Assembly (NCBI GenBank): GCA_021779075.1
Contig: JAJYBG010000008.1
Coordinates: forward strand, 1 to 33,350
Direction of reading: 5' to 3'
DNA: 33,350 nt
Source: Actinomycetes bacterium
Lineage (GTDB): Bacteria; Actinomycetota; Actinomycetes; Actinomycetales; Microbacteriaceae
The notes under the pieces were generated by a model. The model was not told the origin of the DNA, did no database searches, and saw only the letters and a program-made list of their open reading frames with translations. Position 1 is the first letter of the stretch, and the number at the start of each line of letters is the position of its first letter. Positions 26,359-33,350 of the stretch are shown piece by piece. A program made the translations under genes and the position numbers.

Positions 26359-26814
26359 GTGTCCGACGAGCAGCCGCTGCGCGAGCCTGCGCACAGCAAC
26401 GAAGCGACGACAGCGCGCTTCGGCGACGACTTCCGCGACGCCCTGAACGTCGACGGCAGCGGCATCACCGCCGATGAGCTCGGCGCGATCAACTCGCTTC
26501 CCTTCGGCAGCGCACTGCTCATCGTGCGCCGCGGCCCGAACACCGGTGCGCGCTTTCTCCTCGACCATGATGTGACGGCCGCCGGCCGCCACCCCGACGC
26601 CGACATCTTCCTCGACGACGTGACGGTTTCGCGCCGCCACGCCGAGTTCGACCGCGTCGGGGCGAGCACGTTCGAGGTGCACGACCTCGGCTCGCTCAAC
26701 GGCACCTACTACGACGGGGTGCGCGTCGAGTCCGCGGTCCTCGCCGATGGCGCCGAGGTGCAGATCGGCAAGTACCGCTTCACGTTCTACGCCTCGCGGG
26801 CCAAGGCGAACTAG
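26359..26814 (+). CDS. FHA-domain signalling protein, GarA/OdhI type
   Basis: This 151-residue protein has an N-terminal tail with a Thr-Thr pair (NEATTARF, Thr17/Thr18), like the phosphorylated ETTS motif of GarA/OdhI, and a C-terminal FHA domain (about residues 50-145): GRHPDADIFLDD, VSRRHAEF and GSLNGTYYDG. In relatives, phosphorylation by PknB/PknG-type kinases makes the FHA fold onto its own tail and releases 2-oxoglutarate dehydrogenase and glutamate enzymes. The neighbour downstream is FtsR-like MerR, as in mycobacteria and corynebacteria. The tail sequence is not identical to the known motif, so function is inferred. Confidence 0.9.
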   Translation: MSDEQPLREPAHSNEATTARFGDDFRDALNVDGSGITADELGAINSLPFGSALLIVRRGPNTGARFLLDHDVTAAGRHPDADIFLDDVTVSRRHAEFDRVGASTFEVHDLGSLNGTYYDGVRVESAVLADGAEVQIGKYRFTFYASRAKAN

Positions 26815-27506
26815 TGGCCCGCGTGACCGGGCAGGCGCGGCCTGCGCAATCGCTGTTGAGCATCGGGCAGGTGCTCGCGAAGCTCACCCCGGAGTTCGCC
26901 GACCTCAGCCCCTCGAAGCTGCGCTTCCTCGAGGAGCAGGGCCTCGTCTCGCCGTCGCGGACCCCGAGCGGCTACCGCAAGTACGCCCCGGGCGATCTCG
27001 AGCGCCTGCGCCTCATCCTCACGATGCAGCGCGACCGTTACCTCCCGCTCAAGGTCATCGGCGACTACCTCGCCGACCTCGACCGCGGGCTCAGCCCGCT
27101 CCTACCGGGGCAGGCCGGGCCGAGCGTTCCCGGCATCCTGGCGACCGGCCGCCGCTTCACCCGTGAGGACCTGGTGCGCGAGGCGGGCGCGACTCCGCAG
27201 CTGCTCTCTGATGCCGTGACGGCATTGCTCATCCCGGCCGCCGACGTTTTCGGCGAGGACGCGCTCCACGTGCTCGCCTCGCTCGTCGACCTGCAGAGCC
27301 GCGGCATCGAGCCGAGGCATCTGCGGGCGCTGCGCGCCGCCGTCGAGCGGGAGGCGGGCCTCATCGAGAGCGCCGTCGCGCCGCTGGTCCGTCGGCGCGA
27401 CGCCGCGAGCCGTGCCAAGGCCGCAGAGGCGGCGCACGACATCGCTCGCTCGCTCGACGTGGTGCGATCGCAGTTGCTGCGCGCCGCGATCGAGCGACTC
27501 GCCTGA
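26814..27506 (+). CDS. MerR-family regulator, FtsR type
   Basis: This 230-residue protein has an N-terminal MerR winged helix (SIGQVLAKL, then LSPSKLRFLEEQGLV and SGYRKYAPGDLERLRLI) and a C-terminal dimer/effector region rich in Ala, Arg and Glu. It corresponds in location and layout to corynebacterial FtsR, an activator of ftsZ, and to Rv1828. GTG 26814 shares its G with the TAG stop of the FHA gene (1-bp overlap); GTG 26823 is the alternative. No metal-binding cysteines are present, so it is not a metal sensor. Confidence 0.9.
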   Translation: MARVTGQARPAQSLLSIGQVLAKLTPEFADLSPSKLRFLEEQGLVSPSRTPSGYRKYAPGDLERLRLILTMQRDRYLPLKVIGDYLADLDRGLSPLLPGQAGPSVPGILATGRRFTREDLVREAGATPQLLSDAVTALLIPAADVFGEDALHVLASLVDLQSRGIEPRHLRALRAAVEREAGLIESAVAPLVRRRDAASRAKAAEAAHDIARSLDVVRSQLLRAAIERLA

Positions 27507-27519
27507 GGACGGAATCCAT

Positions 27520-27544
27520 AACTCTCAGGCTGAGCTTGAGAGTT
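27520..27544. promoter_or_regulatory. 25-bp near-perfect palindrome upstream of the second MerR gene
   Basis: AACTCTCA (27520-27527) and TGAGAGTT (27537-27544) are perfect inverted repeats; between them GCT and AGC also pair around a central G. A third TTGAGAG copy (27580-27586) forms the -35. It recalls the HspR-type inverted repeat and MerR operators, and probably binds one of the two MerR proteins. No T-tract follows, so I do not call it a terminator. Confidence 0.55.
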
Positions 27545-27579
27545 CGACACGCCGAGAGATCGGATTCGAGCCCATTTCG

Positions 27580-27608
27580 TTGAGAGGGCCTGCGGCGACG
27601 GATAGCCT
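27580..27608 (+). promoter_or_regulatory. Promoter of the second MerR gene
   Basis: TTGAGA (27580-27585), a 17-base spacer and TAGCCT (27603-27608) form the best-spaced promoter in the window. Transcription would begin near 27615, with a leader of about 37 bases and GAGAGG before GTG 27652. Confidence 0.6.
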
Positions 27609-27651
27609 TAGGGCACACCCGGCGCCGATAGCGATCCCGAGAGGTCACACA

Positions 27652-28203
27652 GTGAGCGAAGTCAGCAGCACGGGCGGAGAAGACCGCCTCGACCTGCAGT
27701 ACCTGTTCACCGACGGTCTGCCCGAAATGGACGACCAGGTCGGCTACAAGGGTGCCGTCGCCGCGCGAGCCGTCGGCATCTCGTACCGGCAGCTGGACTA
27801 CTGGGCGCGCACCGCGCTCGTCGAGCCGACCGTCCGCGCCGCCGCGGGCTCGGGGTCGCAGCGCCTCTATGGCTTCCGCGACGTCGTCGTCCTCAAGCTC
27901 GTCAAGCGACTCCTCGACACCGGCATCTCGCTGCAGCAGATCCGCACCGCCGTCGACCAGCTCCGCCTCGCCGGCGTCACCGACCTCGCCGAGACGACCC
28001 TCATGAGCGACGGCGCGAGCGTCTACCTCTGCACCTCGAACGCCGAGGTCATCGACCTCCTCAATCAGGGCCAGGGCGTGTTCGGCATCGCCATCGGCCG
28101 CGTCCTGCGCGAGGTCGAAGCGAGCCTCGTCGACATCGACGCCTCGCTCGACCCCGAGGACGAACTCGCCGCGCGCCGCGCCGCGCGCAAAGCGGCCGGC
28201 TGA
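27652..28203 (+). CDS. MerR-family regulator, Rv1830/second-MerR type
   Basis: This 183-residue protein has a MerR winged helix starting near residue 30: GYKGAVAARAVGISYRQLDY, then WARTALVEPT and GSQRLYGFRDVVVLKLVKRL. The C-terminal half (SLQQIRTAVDQLRLAG...) is the conserved partner of the FtsR locus in actinobacteria. In Mycobacterium and Corynebacterium a DUF151 nuclease gene lies between this gene and ftsR; here only 145 bases of non-coding DNA do. It has its own promoter, ribosome binding site and a palindromic operator candidate, so autoregulation is likely. Confidence 0.88.
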   Translation: MSEVSSTGGEDRLDLQYLFTDGLPEMDDQVGYKGAVAARAVGISYRQLDYWARTALVEPTVRAAAGSGSQRLYGFRDVVVLKLVKRLLDTGISLQQIRTAVDQLRLAGVTDLAETTLMSDGASVYLCTSNAEVIDLLNQGQGVFGIAIGRVLREVEASLVDIDASLDPEDELAARRAARKAAG

Positions 28204-28235
28204 GCCGAACCGCCGCAGTCGGGCGCGATGGAAAC

Positions 28236-29039
28236 CTACGCTTGCGCGTCCGCGCCGATCTTCGCGATGCGGATGACGCGGTCGAGGAGCTGGTCGAAGT
28301 TGTGCGCCATCTCCTGGGCGCTCTCGCCCGGCCAGATGTGCAGCGGTTTCGCGGCGCCCTGCGCCTGCTGCAGCGAGGTGCGCTCCGGCAGCTGCGGTGC
28401 GAGCACGAGCGGGCCGAACATGTCGCGCAGCTCCTTGATGCGGAACTGGTGCTCGAGCGACTGAGAGCGCACCCGGTTGACGATGATGCCGAGAGGCTGC
28501 AGGCGCGGCACGAGCCCGCGCCGGATCTCCTCGATGGCGCGCAGCGCCCGGTCGGCGGCCGCGACCGAGAAGAGGCCTGGCTCGGTGACGACGGCGACCC
28601 GGTCGGATGCCGCCCACGCGGTGCGGGTGAGCGCGTTGAGCGACGGGGCGCAGTCGATGAGCACGAGGTCGTAGTCGTTCTCCAGCAGCACGAGCGCGTC
28701 CTCGAGCTTCCAGATGTCACGCACCGAGGGGTGCGGGCCGTCGAAGTTGATGGCCGACGGGCTGCCGATCATGACATCGACGGTGCCGGGCCGCCCCCGC
28801 GTCCAGCCGCTCGGTGCGATCGCGGCGCGCACGATCTTCTCCTTCGGGGAGGCGAGCACGTCGGCGACGTTGAGGTGGCCTGCGATCTGGATGTCCATGC
28901 CCGTTGAGACGTCCGACTGGGGGTCGAGATCGACGACGAGGACCCGCAGCCCGCGCGCGAAGGCGGCCGAGGCGAGGCCCAGCGTCACGGTCGTTTTGCC
29001 GACCCCGCCCTTCAAAGAGCTGACGCTGAGAACATGCAC
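28236..29039 (-). CDS. Orphan ParA-family ATPase
   Basis: This 267-residue P-loop ATPase has the deviant Walker A SLKGGVGKTTV (signature lysine before GGVGK), VLVVDLDPQSD and LVLIDCAPSLN for the Walker A' and B regions. No ParB or parS is nearby and it is not in the usual oriC-linked parAB place, so it is an orphan ParA, perhaps like PldP, the corynebacterial ParA-like division protein. GTG 29039 lies six bases after TAAGTT on its strand (forward 29046-29051), consistent with a leaderless start. Cellular cargo unknown. Confidence 0.9.
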   Translation of the reverse strand: MHVLSVSSLKGGVGKTTVTLGLASAAFARGLRVLVVDLDPQSDVSTGMDIQIAGHLNVADVLASPKEKIVRAAIAPSGWTRGRPGTVDVMIGSPSAINFDGPHPSVRDIWKLEDALVLLENDYDLVLIDCAPSLNALTRTAWAASDRVAVVTEPGLFSVAAADRALRAIEEIRRGLVPRLQPLGIIVNRVRSQSLEHQFRIKELRDMFGPLVLAPQLPERTSLQQAQGAAKPLHIWPGESAQEMAHNFDQLLDRVIRIAKIGADAQA

Positions 29040-29045
29040 GCAACG

Positions 29046-29051
29046 AACTTA
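29046..29051 (-). promoter_or_regulatory. ParA gene -10 box, leaderless
   Basis: Read on the minus strand it is TAAGTT, six bases before GTG 29039. It shares a 64-base gap with the oppositely directed TAGAGT box at 29092-29097. Confidence 0.45.
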
Positions 29052-29091
29052 CCCGCGCCTCTTCGCAGGAACCTAAACATCGCCTGGGCGC

Positions 29092-29097
29092 TAGAGT
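29092..29097 (+). promoter_or_regulatory. MinD-like gene -10 box, leaderless
   Basis: TAGAGT plus six bases leads to GTG 29104, with no ribosome binding site. Confidence 0.45.
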
Positions 29098-29103
29098 GCA
29101 TGG

Positions 29104-30588
29104 GTGGCAGACACGACCAGCAAGCGCCCCGTGGACTCCTCGGCCGCGCCGACGCGCACGTCGTCACCGGCGTCGCCGGCTGCAGCCGAGGACACCGATC
29201 TGAGCCCGGCCGAGGTGGGCGGCGCCGTCTCCGAACCCGACGAGACGGCGGGCGACGAGGTCGTCGCCGACCTCGAAGCGGACCTCGACGTCGACGAGGT
29301 CCAGGTCGTCGTCGACCTCCCCGAGGCGCAGCACGAGGCCCCGGAGGACGAGAAGGCCGTCGCGATCGACGACATCCCGGTCGACCCGGGCGAGGTCGTC
29401 GCACCGTCGACGCGCTCGGTGACCGTCGTCACCGCGGTCGCCCCGGTGTCGGGCCCGACGCCGGTCGAGATCCCCGCGACGGTCGTCGCGACCCCGATCA
29501 CGGGGCCGACTCCGCTCGCGGCGAACAGCACCGGTCCGCAGCCCGCTTTCAGCACCTCGCGTCGCGACCGCCTCCGCGGCGAGATCTCCGATCAGCCGGA
29601 ACCGGCCACGATGCTCACCGCCGACCGCATCCTCGACGGCCGCTACCAGAAGAAGAACGAGCCCACCGGCTGGTGGCGCCGCGCGGTCTGGTACCTCACG
29701 CTGAAGAACGTCAACCTCGGGGATTCCCCGGCCGAGCGCCACCGCAAGGAGCTCGACCACCGCATCCGCAAGACCTTCGATGGCACGACGCGGTTCGTCC
29801 CGATCCTCACCCGCAAGGGCGGCGTCGGCAAGACGACGGTGACGACGCTGCTCGGCATGGCCCTCGCGGACGTGCGCGACGACCGCATCATCGCGATCGA
29901 TGCCAACCCCGACCGCGGCACGCTGCTCGAGCGCGTGCCGCGCTACACGCGCTTCACGGTGCGCGACGTCGTCGACCGGGCGCCCGGCATCGGCAGCTAC
30001 ACCGACTTCTCGGCGTACGTCTCGCGCGACGAGACCCGCCTCGACGTACTGGCCTCCGACACCGACCCCAACCTCTCCGAGGCGTTCAACGAGAACGACT
30101 ACAACGTCGTCGCCGACCTCGTGTCGAAGTACTACTCGATCGCCCTCACTGACTGCGGCACCGGCATCGTGCACTCGGTGATGCGGGCGACGCTGCGCCG
30201 TGCCGACTCGATCGTCATCGTCTCCGGCGGCTCCGTCGACGAGGCGCGGCTCGCGAGCGAGACGCTCACCTGGCTCGACGCGAACGGCTACGCCGACCTC
30301 GTGCGCAACGCGATCGTCGCGATCAACACCGCGACCCACGGCACCAATCTCGTCAAACTCGACGAGATCGAATCGCATTTCCGCTCGCGGGTGCGCGACA
30401 TCGTGCGGATTCCGTACGACCCGGTGCTCGCCGCCGGCTCCGTTGTTCCCTATCAGCACCTCAGGGCCATCACCAAGGAGGCGGCGCGCCAGCTTGCTGC
30501 GCTCGTCGTCGAGGGCCTGCCCGCGACGCGCGAGAAGGCCGTGCCGGCTGCTGTCGACGCGCTGGCCGAGGCGCCCGTCGAGGCCTGA
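29104..30588 (+). CDS. MinD/ParA-like ATPase with long acidic N-terminus
   Basis: This 494-residue protein has two parts. Residues 1 to about 150 are acidic, Val/Pro/Thr-rich and low in complexity, probably unstructured. From about residue 180 a WWRRAVWYLTLKNVNLG segment leads into a MinD-like ATPase: KGGVGKTTV (238-246), IIAIDANPDRGTLLE, and SIALTDCGTGIVHSVM. The domain layout (disordered N-terminus plus MinD-like ATPase) resembles EspI of mycobacterial ESX loci, but no ESX gene is nearby. It has no transmembrane span. Peptide deformylase follows four bases after its stop, so they may be one unit. Function is unknown. Confidence 0.82.
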   Translation: MADTTSKRPVDSSAAPTRTSSPASPAAAEDTDLSPAEVGGAVSEPDETAGDEVVADLEADLDVDEVQVVVDLPEAQHEAPEDEKAVAIDDIPVDPGEVVAPSTRSVTVVTAVAPVSGPTPVEIPATVVATPITGPTPLAANSTGPQPAFSTSRRDRLRGEISDQPEPATMLTADRILDGRYQKKNEPTGWWRRAVWYLTLKNVNLGDSPAERHRKELDHRIRKTFDGTTRFVPILTRKGGVGKTTVTTLLGMALADVRDDRIIAIDANPDRGTLLERVPRYTRFTVRDVVDRAPGIGSYTDFSAYVSRDETRLDVLASDTDPNLSEAFNENDYNVVADLVSKYYSIALTDCGTGIVHSVMRATLRRADSIVIVSGGSVDEARLASETLTWLDANGYADLVRNAIVAINTATHGTNLVKLDEIESHFRSRVRDIVRIPYDPVLAAGSVVPYQHLRAITKEAARQLAALVVEGLPATREKAVPAAVDALAEAPVEA

Positions 30589-30592
30589 GAGG

Positions 30593-31084
30593 GTGGCTGT
30601 CCGTGCTCTGCGCCTCTTCGGCGACCCTGTGCTGAGGACCGTCTCGGCGCCGATCGAGGTCCTCGACGCCGGCATCCGCTCTCTCGTCGACGATCTCGTC
30701 GACACGACGACGCCGCCCGGCCGGGCTGGAGTCGCCGCCCCGCAGATCGGCGTGAATCTGCGCGCCTTCAGCTACAACGTCGACGGCGCGGTGGGTTACC
30801 TCCTCAATCCGCGCATCGTCGAACTCGGCGGTGAGCCCGAACTCGTCGGCGAGGGCTGCCTGTCGCTGCCAGGGCTGTGGTTCGAGACGCCGCGCCACCC
30901 CTATGCGAAAGCGCTCGGCGTCGACCTCGACGGGAACGAGGTCGAGCTCTCCGGCGAGGGCGTCTTCGCGCAGATGCTGCAGCACGAGGTCGACCACCTC
31001 GACGGCCACGTCTATCTCGACCGCCTCGACAAGCCGACCCGCCGCGAGGCGATGAAGGCCGTCCGCGAATCGAGCTGGTTCTAG
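30593..31084 (+). CDS. def: Peptide deformylase
   Basis: This 163-residue metalloenzyme removes the formyl group from nascent proteins. Motif I is GRAGVAAPQIG (the first Gly of the canonical G-x-G is replaced, as in a subgroup of actinobacterial deformylases), with Gln51. Motif II is EGCLSLPG (metal ligand Cys89). Motif III is QHEVDHLDG (His131, Glu132, His135). GTG 30593 gives the typical VAVRALRLFGDPVLR start and follows GAGAGG; the longer frame above it lies inside the MinD-like gene. It is complete; many actinobacteria have a second copy. Confidence 0.95.
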   Translation: MAVRALRLFGDPVLRTVSAPIEVLDAGIRSLVDDLVDTTTPPGRAGVAAPQIGVNLRAFSYNVDGAVGYLLNPRIVELGGEPELVGEGCLSLPGLWFETPRHPYAKALGVDLDGNEVELSGEGVFAQMLQHEVDHLDGHVYLDRLDKPTRREAMKAVRESSWF

Positions 31085-31273
31085 TTCTGCTGCTGCTCCC
31101 TTCTTTCCTTCCGTTTATAGATATATAGAGACCAGTAGTTCGACCCTTCGGGTCAGGTCGGGTGCACTTCTGTCGCACAGGGCAGGAACCCGGCCATGTC
31201 CTCCGGCCCGACGCCAGAAGTGCGATGACCGCAGTCGCCCTGCGGAATGCATCCCCGATTAGGCTGGATCCTC
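31085..31273 (+). other. Structured intergenic region before the DAHP synthase gene
   Basis: This 189-base gap contains an AT-rich patch (31112-31128, unusual here) after a pyrimidine tract; a GACCC-TTC-GGGTC hairpin (31142-31154); a distant inverted repeat GCACTTCTG (31164-31172) with CAGAAGTGC (31215-31223); and a CCGCAG-TCGCC-CTGCGG hairpin (31229-31245). CAGGGC (31178-31183) could alternatively pair with GCCCTG (31237-31242), so mutually exclusive folds are possible. It may be a small RNA, the def terminator, or an aro operator region. No protein is supported. Confidence 0.4.
31260..31265 (+). promoter_or_regulatory. DAHP synthase gene -10 box, leaderless
   Basis: TAGGCT plus eight bases leads to GTG 31274. 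The intergenic hairpins lie just upstream. Confidence 0.5.
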
Positions 31274-32638
31274 GTGGCAATCATCGATCCGGTCATCCCC
31301 GCTGATCCCTTCACGCTGGCGGGCCTCGACCACTGGCGCACGCTGCCCATCAAGCAGCAGCCGGTCTGGCCCGACGCGGAGGCTGCGCGCGCCGCCTCCG
31401 CCGAGCTCGCCACCTATCCTCCGCTCGTCTTCGCGGGCGAGGTCGACCAGCTGCGCGAGCGGCTCGCCAAGGCGGCGGAGGGCAAGGCCTTCCTGCTGCA
31501 GGGCGGCGACTGCGCCGAGACCTTCGCGGGCGCGACCGCCGACCAGATCCGCAACCGCGTCAAGACGGTGCTGCAGATGGCGGTCGTGCTCACCTACGGC
31601 GCCTCGGTGCCCGTCATCAAGATGGGCCGCATGGCGGGGCAGTTCGCGAAGCCGCGCTCGAGCGACACCGAGACCCGCGGGGATGTCACCCTGCCCGCGT
31701 ACCGCGGCGACATCGTCAACGGCTACGACTTCACCCCCGAGTCGCGCCAGGCCGACCCTGCTCGTCTTCTCAAGGGCTACCACACCGCCGCTTCGACCCT
31801 CAACCTCATCCGCGCGTTCACGCAGGGCGGCTTCGCCGACCTGCGCGAGGTGCATTCCTGGAACCGGGGCTTCACCGACAACCCGCTGAACCAGCGTTAC
31901 GAGGGCCTCGCGCATGACATCGACAAGGCCATCCGTTTCATGGAGGCCGCCGGTGCGAACTTCGACGAGATCAAGGCGGTGGAGTTCTATGCGAGCCATG
32001 AGGCGCTGCTCATGGACTACGAGCGCCCGCTGACCCGTATCGACTCGCGCACCGGACTGCCGTACGACGTGTCGGCGCACTTCGTGTGGATCGGCGAGCG
32101 GACCCGCGACATCGACGGCGCGCACGTCGACTTCCTCTCGCGCGTGCGCAACCCGATCGGCGTCAAGCTCGGCCCCGCGACGACCGCGGACGACATGTTC
32201 CGCCTCATCGACAAGCTCGACCCTGCGCGCGAGCCGGGCCGCCTGACCTTCATCACCCGCATGGGCGCCGGAAAGATCCGCGACGTGCTGCCGGGGCTGC
32301 TCGAGGCCGCCAAGTCTCACGGCGAGACGCCGCTGTGGGTGTCGGACCCGATGCACGGCAACGGCCTCACGACGCCCACCGGGTACAAGACGCGCCGCTT
32401 CGACGACGTCGTCGACGAGGTGAAGGGATTCTTCGAGTCGCACCGCGCCGTCGGAACGCACGCCGGCGGCATCCATGTCGAGCTCACCGGGGATGACGTG
32501 ACCGAGTGCCTCGGCGGCTCCGAGATGATCGACGAGGCGACGCTGGCGACGCGCTACGAGTCGCTCTGCGACCCGCGCCTCAACCACATGCAGTCGCTCG
32601 AACTGGCGTTCCTCGTCGCCGAGGAGCTCGGCCAGTAG
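31274..32638 (+). CDS. aroG: Class II 3-deoxy-D-arabino-heptulosonate 7-phosphate (DAHP) synthase
   Basis: This 454-residue enzyme condenses phosphoenolpyruvate and erythrose 4-phosphate in the first step of aromatic amino acid synthesis. It is the class II (plant/actinobacterial) form. The metal ligands of M. tuberculosis AroG (Cys87, His369, Glu411, Asp441) correspond to Cys80 in QGGDCAET, His361 in SDPMHGN, Glu403 in HVELTG and Asp433 in CDPRLN. REVHSWNRGF is also conserved. It faces the PASTA protein gene with four bases between stops, which matches the M. tuberculosis aroG-pknL neighbourhood. GTG 31274 is chosen from the -10 spacing; ATG 31247 crosses the promoter. Confidence 0.96.
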   Translation: MAIIDPVIPADPFTLAGLDHWRTLPIKQQPVWPDAEAARAASAELATYPPLVFAGEVDQLRERLAKAAEGKAFLLQGGDCAETFAGATADQIRNRVKTVLQMAVVLTYGASVPVIKMGRMAGQFAKPRSSDTETRGDVTLPAYRGDIVNGYDFTPESRQADPARLLKGYHTAASTLNLIRAFTQGGFADLREVHSWNRGFTDNPLNQRYEGLAHDIDKAIRFMEAAGANFDEIKAVEFYASHEALLMDYERPLTRIDSRTGLPYDVSAHFVWIGERTRDIDGAHVDFLSRVRNPIGVKLGPATTADDMFRLIDKLDPAREPGRLTFITRMGAGKIRDVLPGLLEAAKSHGETPLWVSDPMHGNGLTTPTGYKTRRFDDVVDEVKGFFESHRAVGTHAGGIHVELTGDDVTECLGGSEMIDEATLATRYESLCDPRLNHMQSLELAFLVAEELGQ

Positions 32639-32642
32639 GTCG

Positions 32643-33350
32643 TCACCCCCCGGCGAATGTGCCGGAGATGGTCAGTGCGATGGTGCTGCCCTTCGTGAGC
32701 TGCTGCGTCGAGTCGGGGCTCTGGTAGGTCACCTGAAAGTACTTCTCGTTGCCGGTCACCGGGACGAAGCCGAGGCGCGACGGGTACTGGGGGACGAAGC
32801 CATCCGACTCGATGTCGTTGATCGCCTTGTTGAGCTTCTCGCCGACGACATTGGGCACCGGGAAGAGCTGGGCGCCCTTCGAGATGGTGAGCAGCATCGT
32901 GTCGCCGGGGCGGACGACCCCGCTGCCCTGCTCCGGGGCAGCGCTGATGACGCTGCCGTTCGGAACGGTGTTGTCGTACTGCTGCGTCGAGTGCGGTGAG
33001 ACCTGCAGCTGCACCGCGGTGAGCTGTGCCTCGGCCTCGCTGAGCGGGAGACCGGCCACGTTCGGGACCGGGCCGGCCGACACGACAAGGTCGACGGTCG
33101 CGCCTTGGACGGTCTTGCCGCCCTGCGAGACGTCCGTCCCGATGCCGTCGATGGTCGCCGCGATCACGGCGCCCTTGGCGACGCCGGCAGTGAACCGGGT
33201 GTCGATCGCGCTGCCGACGATCGCGCCCTGGCCGGTGATCGCCGCCGTCGCCTTGGCCAGAGAGAGATTGGCGAGGACGGGCAGGGTGATGGGCTTCGGC
33301 CCCTGCGAGACGACGATCGTGACGGTGTCGCCCTTGTGCAGCGGCGTGCC
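32643..33350 (-). CDS. PASTA-domain C-terminus of a membrane Ser/Thr kinase (partial)
   Basis: The visible 235 codons are the extracellular end of a longer protein whose N-terminus lies beyond the window. I read about three PASTA repeats and part of a fourth: around GTPLHKGDTVTIVVSQGP (33350 end), PITLPVLANLSLAKATAAI, PVPNVAGLPLSEAEAQL and PVPNVVGEKLNKAINDI, each ending in a strand such as TMLLTISKG. PASTA modules bind peptidoglycan fragments and belong to PknB/PknL-type kinases or penicillin-binding proteins. The position opposite aroG favours a PknL-like kinase with PASTA repeats, as in corynebacteria. The kinase and membrane span cannot be seen. Confidence 0.8.
   Translation of the reverse strand, partial: GTPLHKGDTVTIVVSQGPKPITLPVLANLSLAKATAAITGQGAIVGSAIDTRFTAGVAKGAVIAATIDGIGTDVSQGGKTVQGATVDLVVSAGPVPNVAGLPLSEAEAQLTAVQLQVSPHSTQQYDNTVPNGSVISAAPEQGSGVVRPGDTMLLTISKGAQLFPVPNVVGEKLNKAINDIESDGFVPQYPSRLGFVPVTGNEKYFQVTYQSPDSTQQLTKGSTIALTISGTFAGG

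Noticed and set aside
27520-27544. Terminator after the FtsR-type gene
   Set aside because: The stem is A/T-containing and symmetric but has no T-tract, and its arm motif recurs in the next promoter, so an operator is the better reading.
31153-31413. 86-codon minus-strand frame over the intergenic region before the DAHP synthase gene
   Set aside because: It overlaps the start of a certain gene on the other strand. The end of the peptide looks somewhat protein-like, but nothing else supports it.

Overview
The window is about 33 kb of chromosomal DNA from a high-GC Gram-positive bacterium, most likely an actinobacterium of the Microbacteriaceae type. The reasons are the GC-rich third codon positions, frequent GTG starts, many start codons lying 5-8 bases after a TANNNT -10 box with no ribosome binding site (leaderless transcripts), and the actinobacterial neighbourhoods furA-katG, GarA-type FHA protein/FtsR-type MerR/second MerR, and class II DAHP synthase facing a PASTA protein. 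I see no rRNA, tRNA, CRISPR array, transposase, phage gene or integrase.

Left part (1-8300): furA-katG (peroxide stress) with a 37-codon membrane ORF behind it; argG; a small FMN-binding split-barrel protein divergent from an mmsA-type aldehyde dehydrogenase across a near-perfect 28-bp palindrome; a 0.5-kb non-coding stretch with two long hairpins; then an NADPH-dependent FMN reductase divergent from a single-cysteine HxlR-type regulator, which looks like a quinone/electrophile-sensing pair.

Centre (8308-20065, all minus strand, read from 20065 down): metY (O-acetylhomoserine sulfhydrylase); a complete peptide/opine-type ABC importer (lipoprotein, two permeases, two ATPases); three luciferase-like flavin monooxygenases; a DUF1684 protein; the C-terminal remnant of an ATP-grasp ligase; an AhpD/CMD-like CxxC protein; and a flavin reductase. 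Seven of the junctions are 4-bp start/stop overlaps. I read it as an uptake-and-oxidation island for an organosulfur compound, with MetY fixing the released sulfur. The substrate is unknown, and this is the most interesting region.

Right part (20153-33350): a tyrosine-phosphatase-like protein overlapping tail-to-tail with an alpha/beta hydrolase; an F420-type LLM oxidoreductase coupled to an aldo/keto reductase; YbaK; a Nudix hydrolase; an LRV-repeat protein; a DUF1295 membrane protein; the GarA-like FHA protein, FtsR and a second MerR regulator (the DUF151 nuclease usually found between the two MerR genes is missing); an orphan ParA divergent from a MinD-like ATPase with a long acidic N-terminus, followed by peptide deformylase; a structured, partly AT-rich intergenic region; class II DAHP synthase; and the C-terminal PASTA repeats of a membrane Ser/Thr kinase (PknL/PknB type) cut by the window edge. 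GarA and the kinase could belong to one phospho-signalling circuit.
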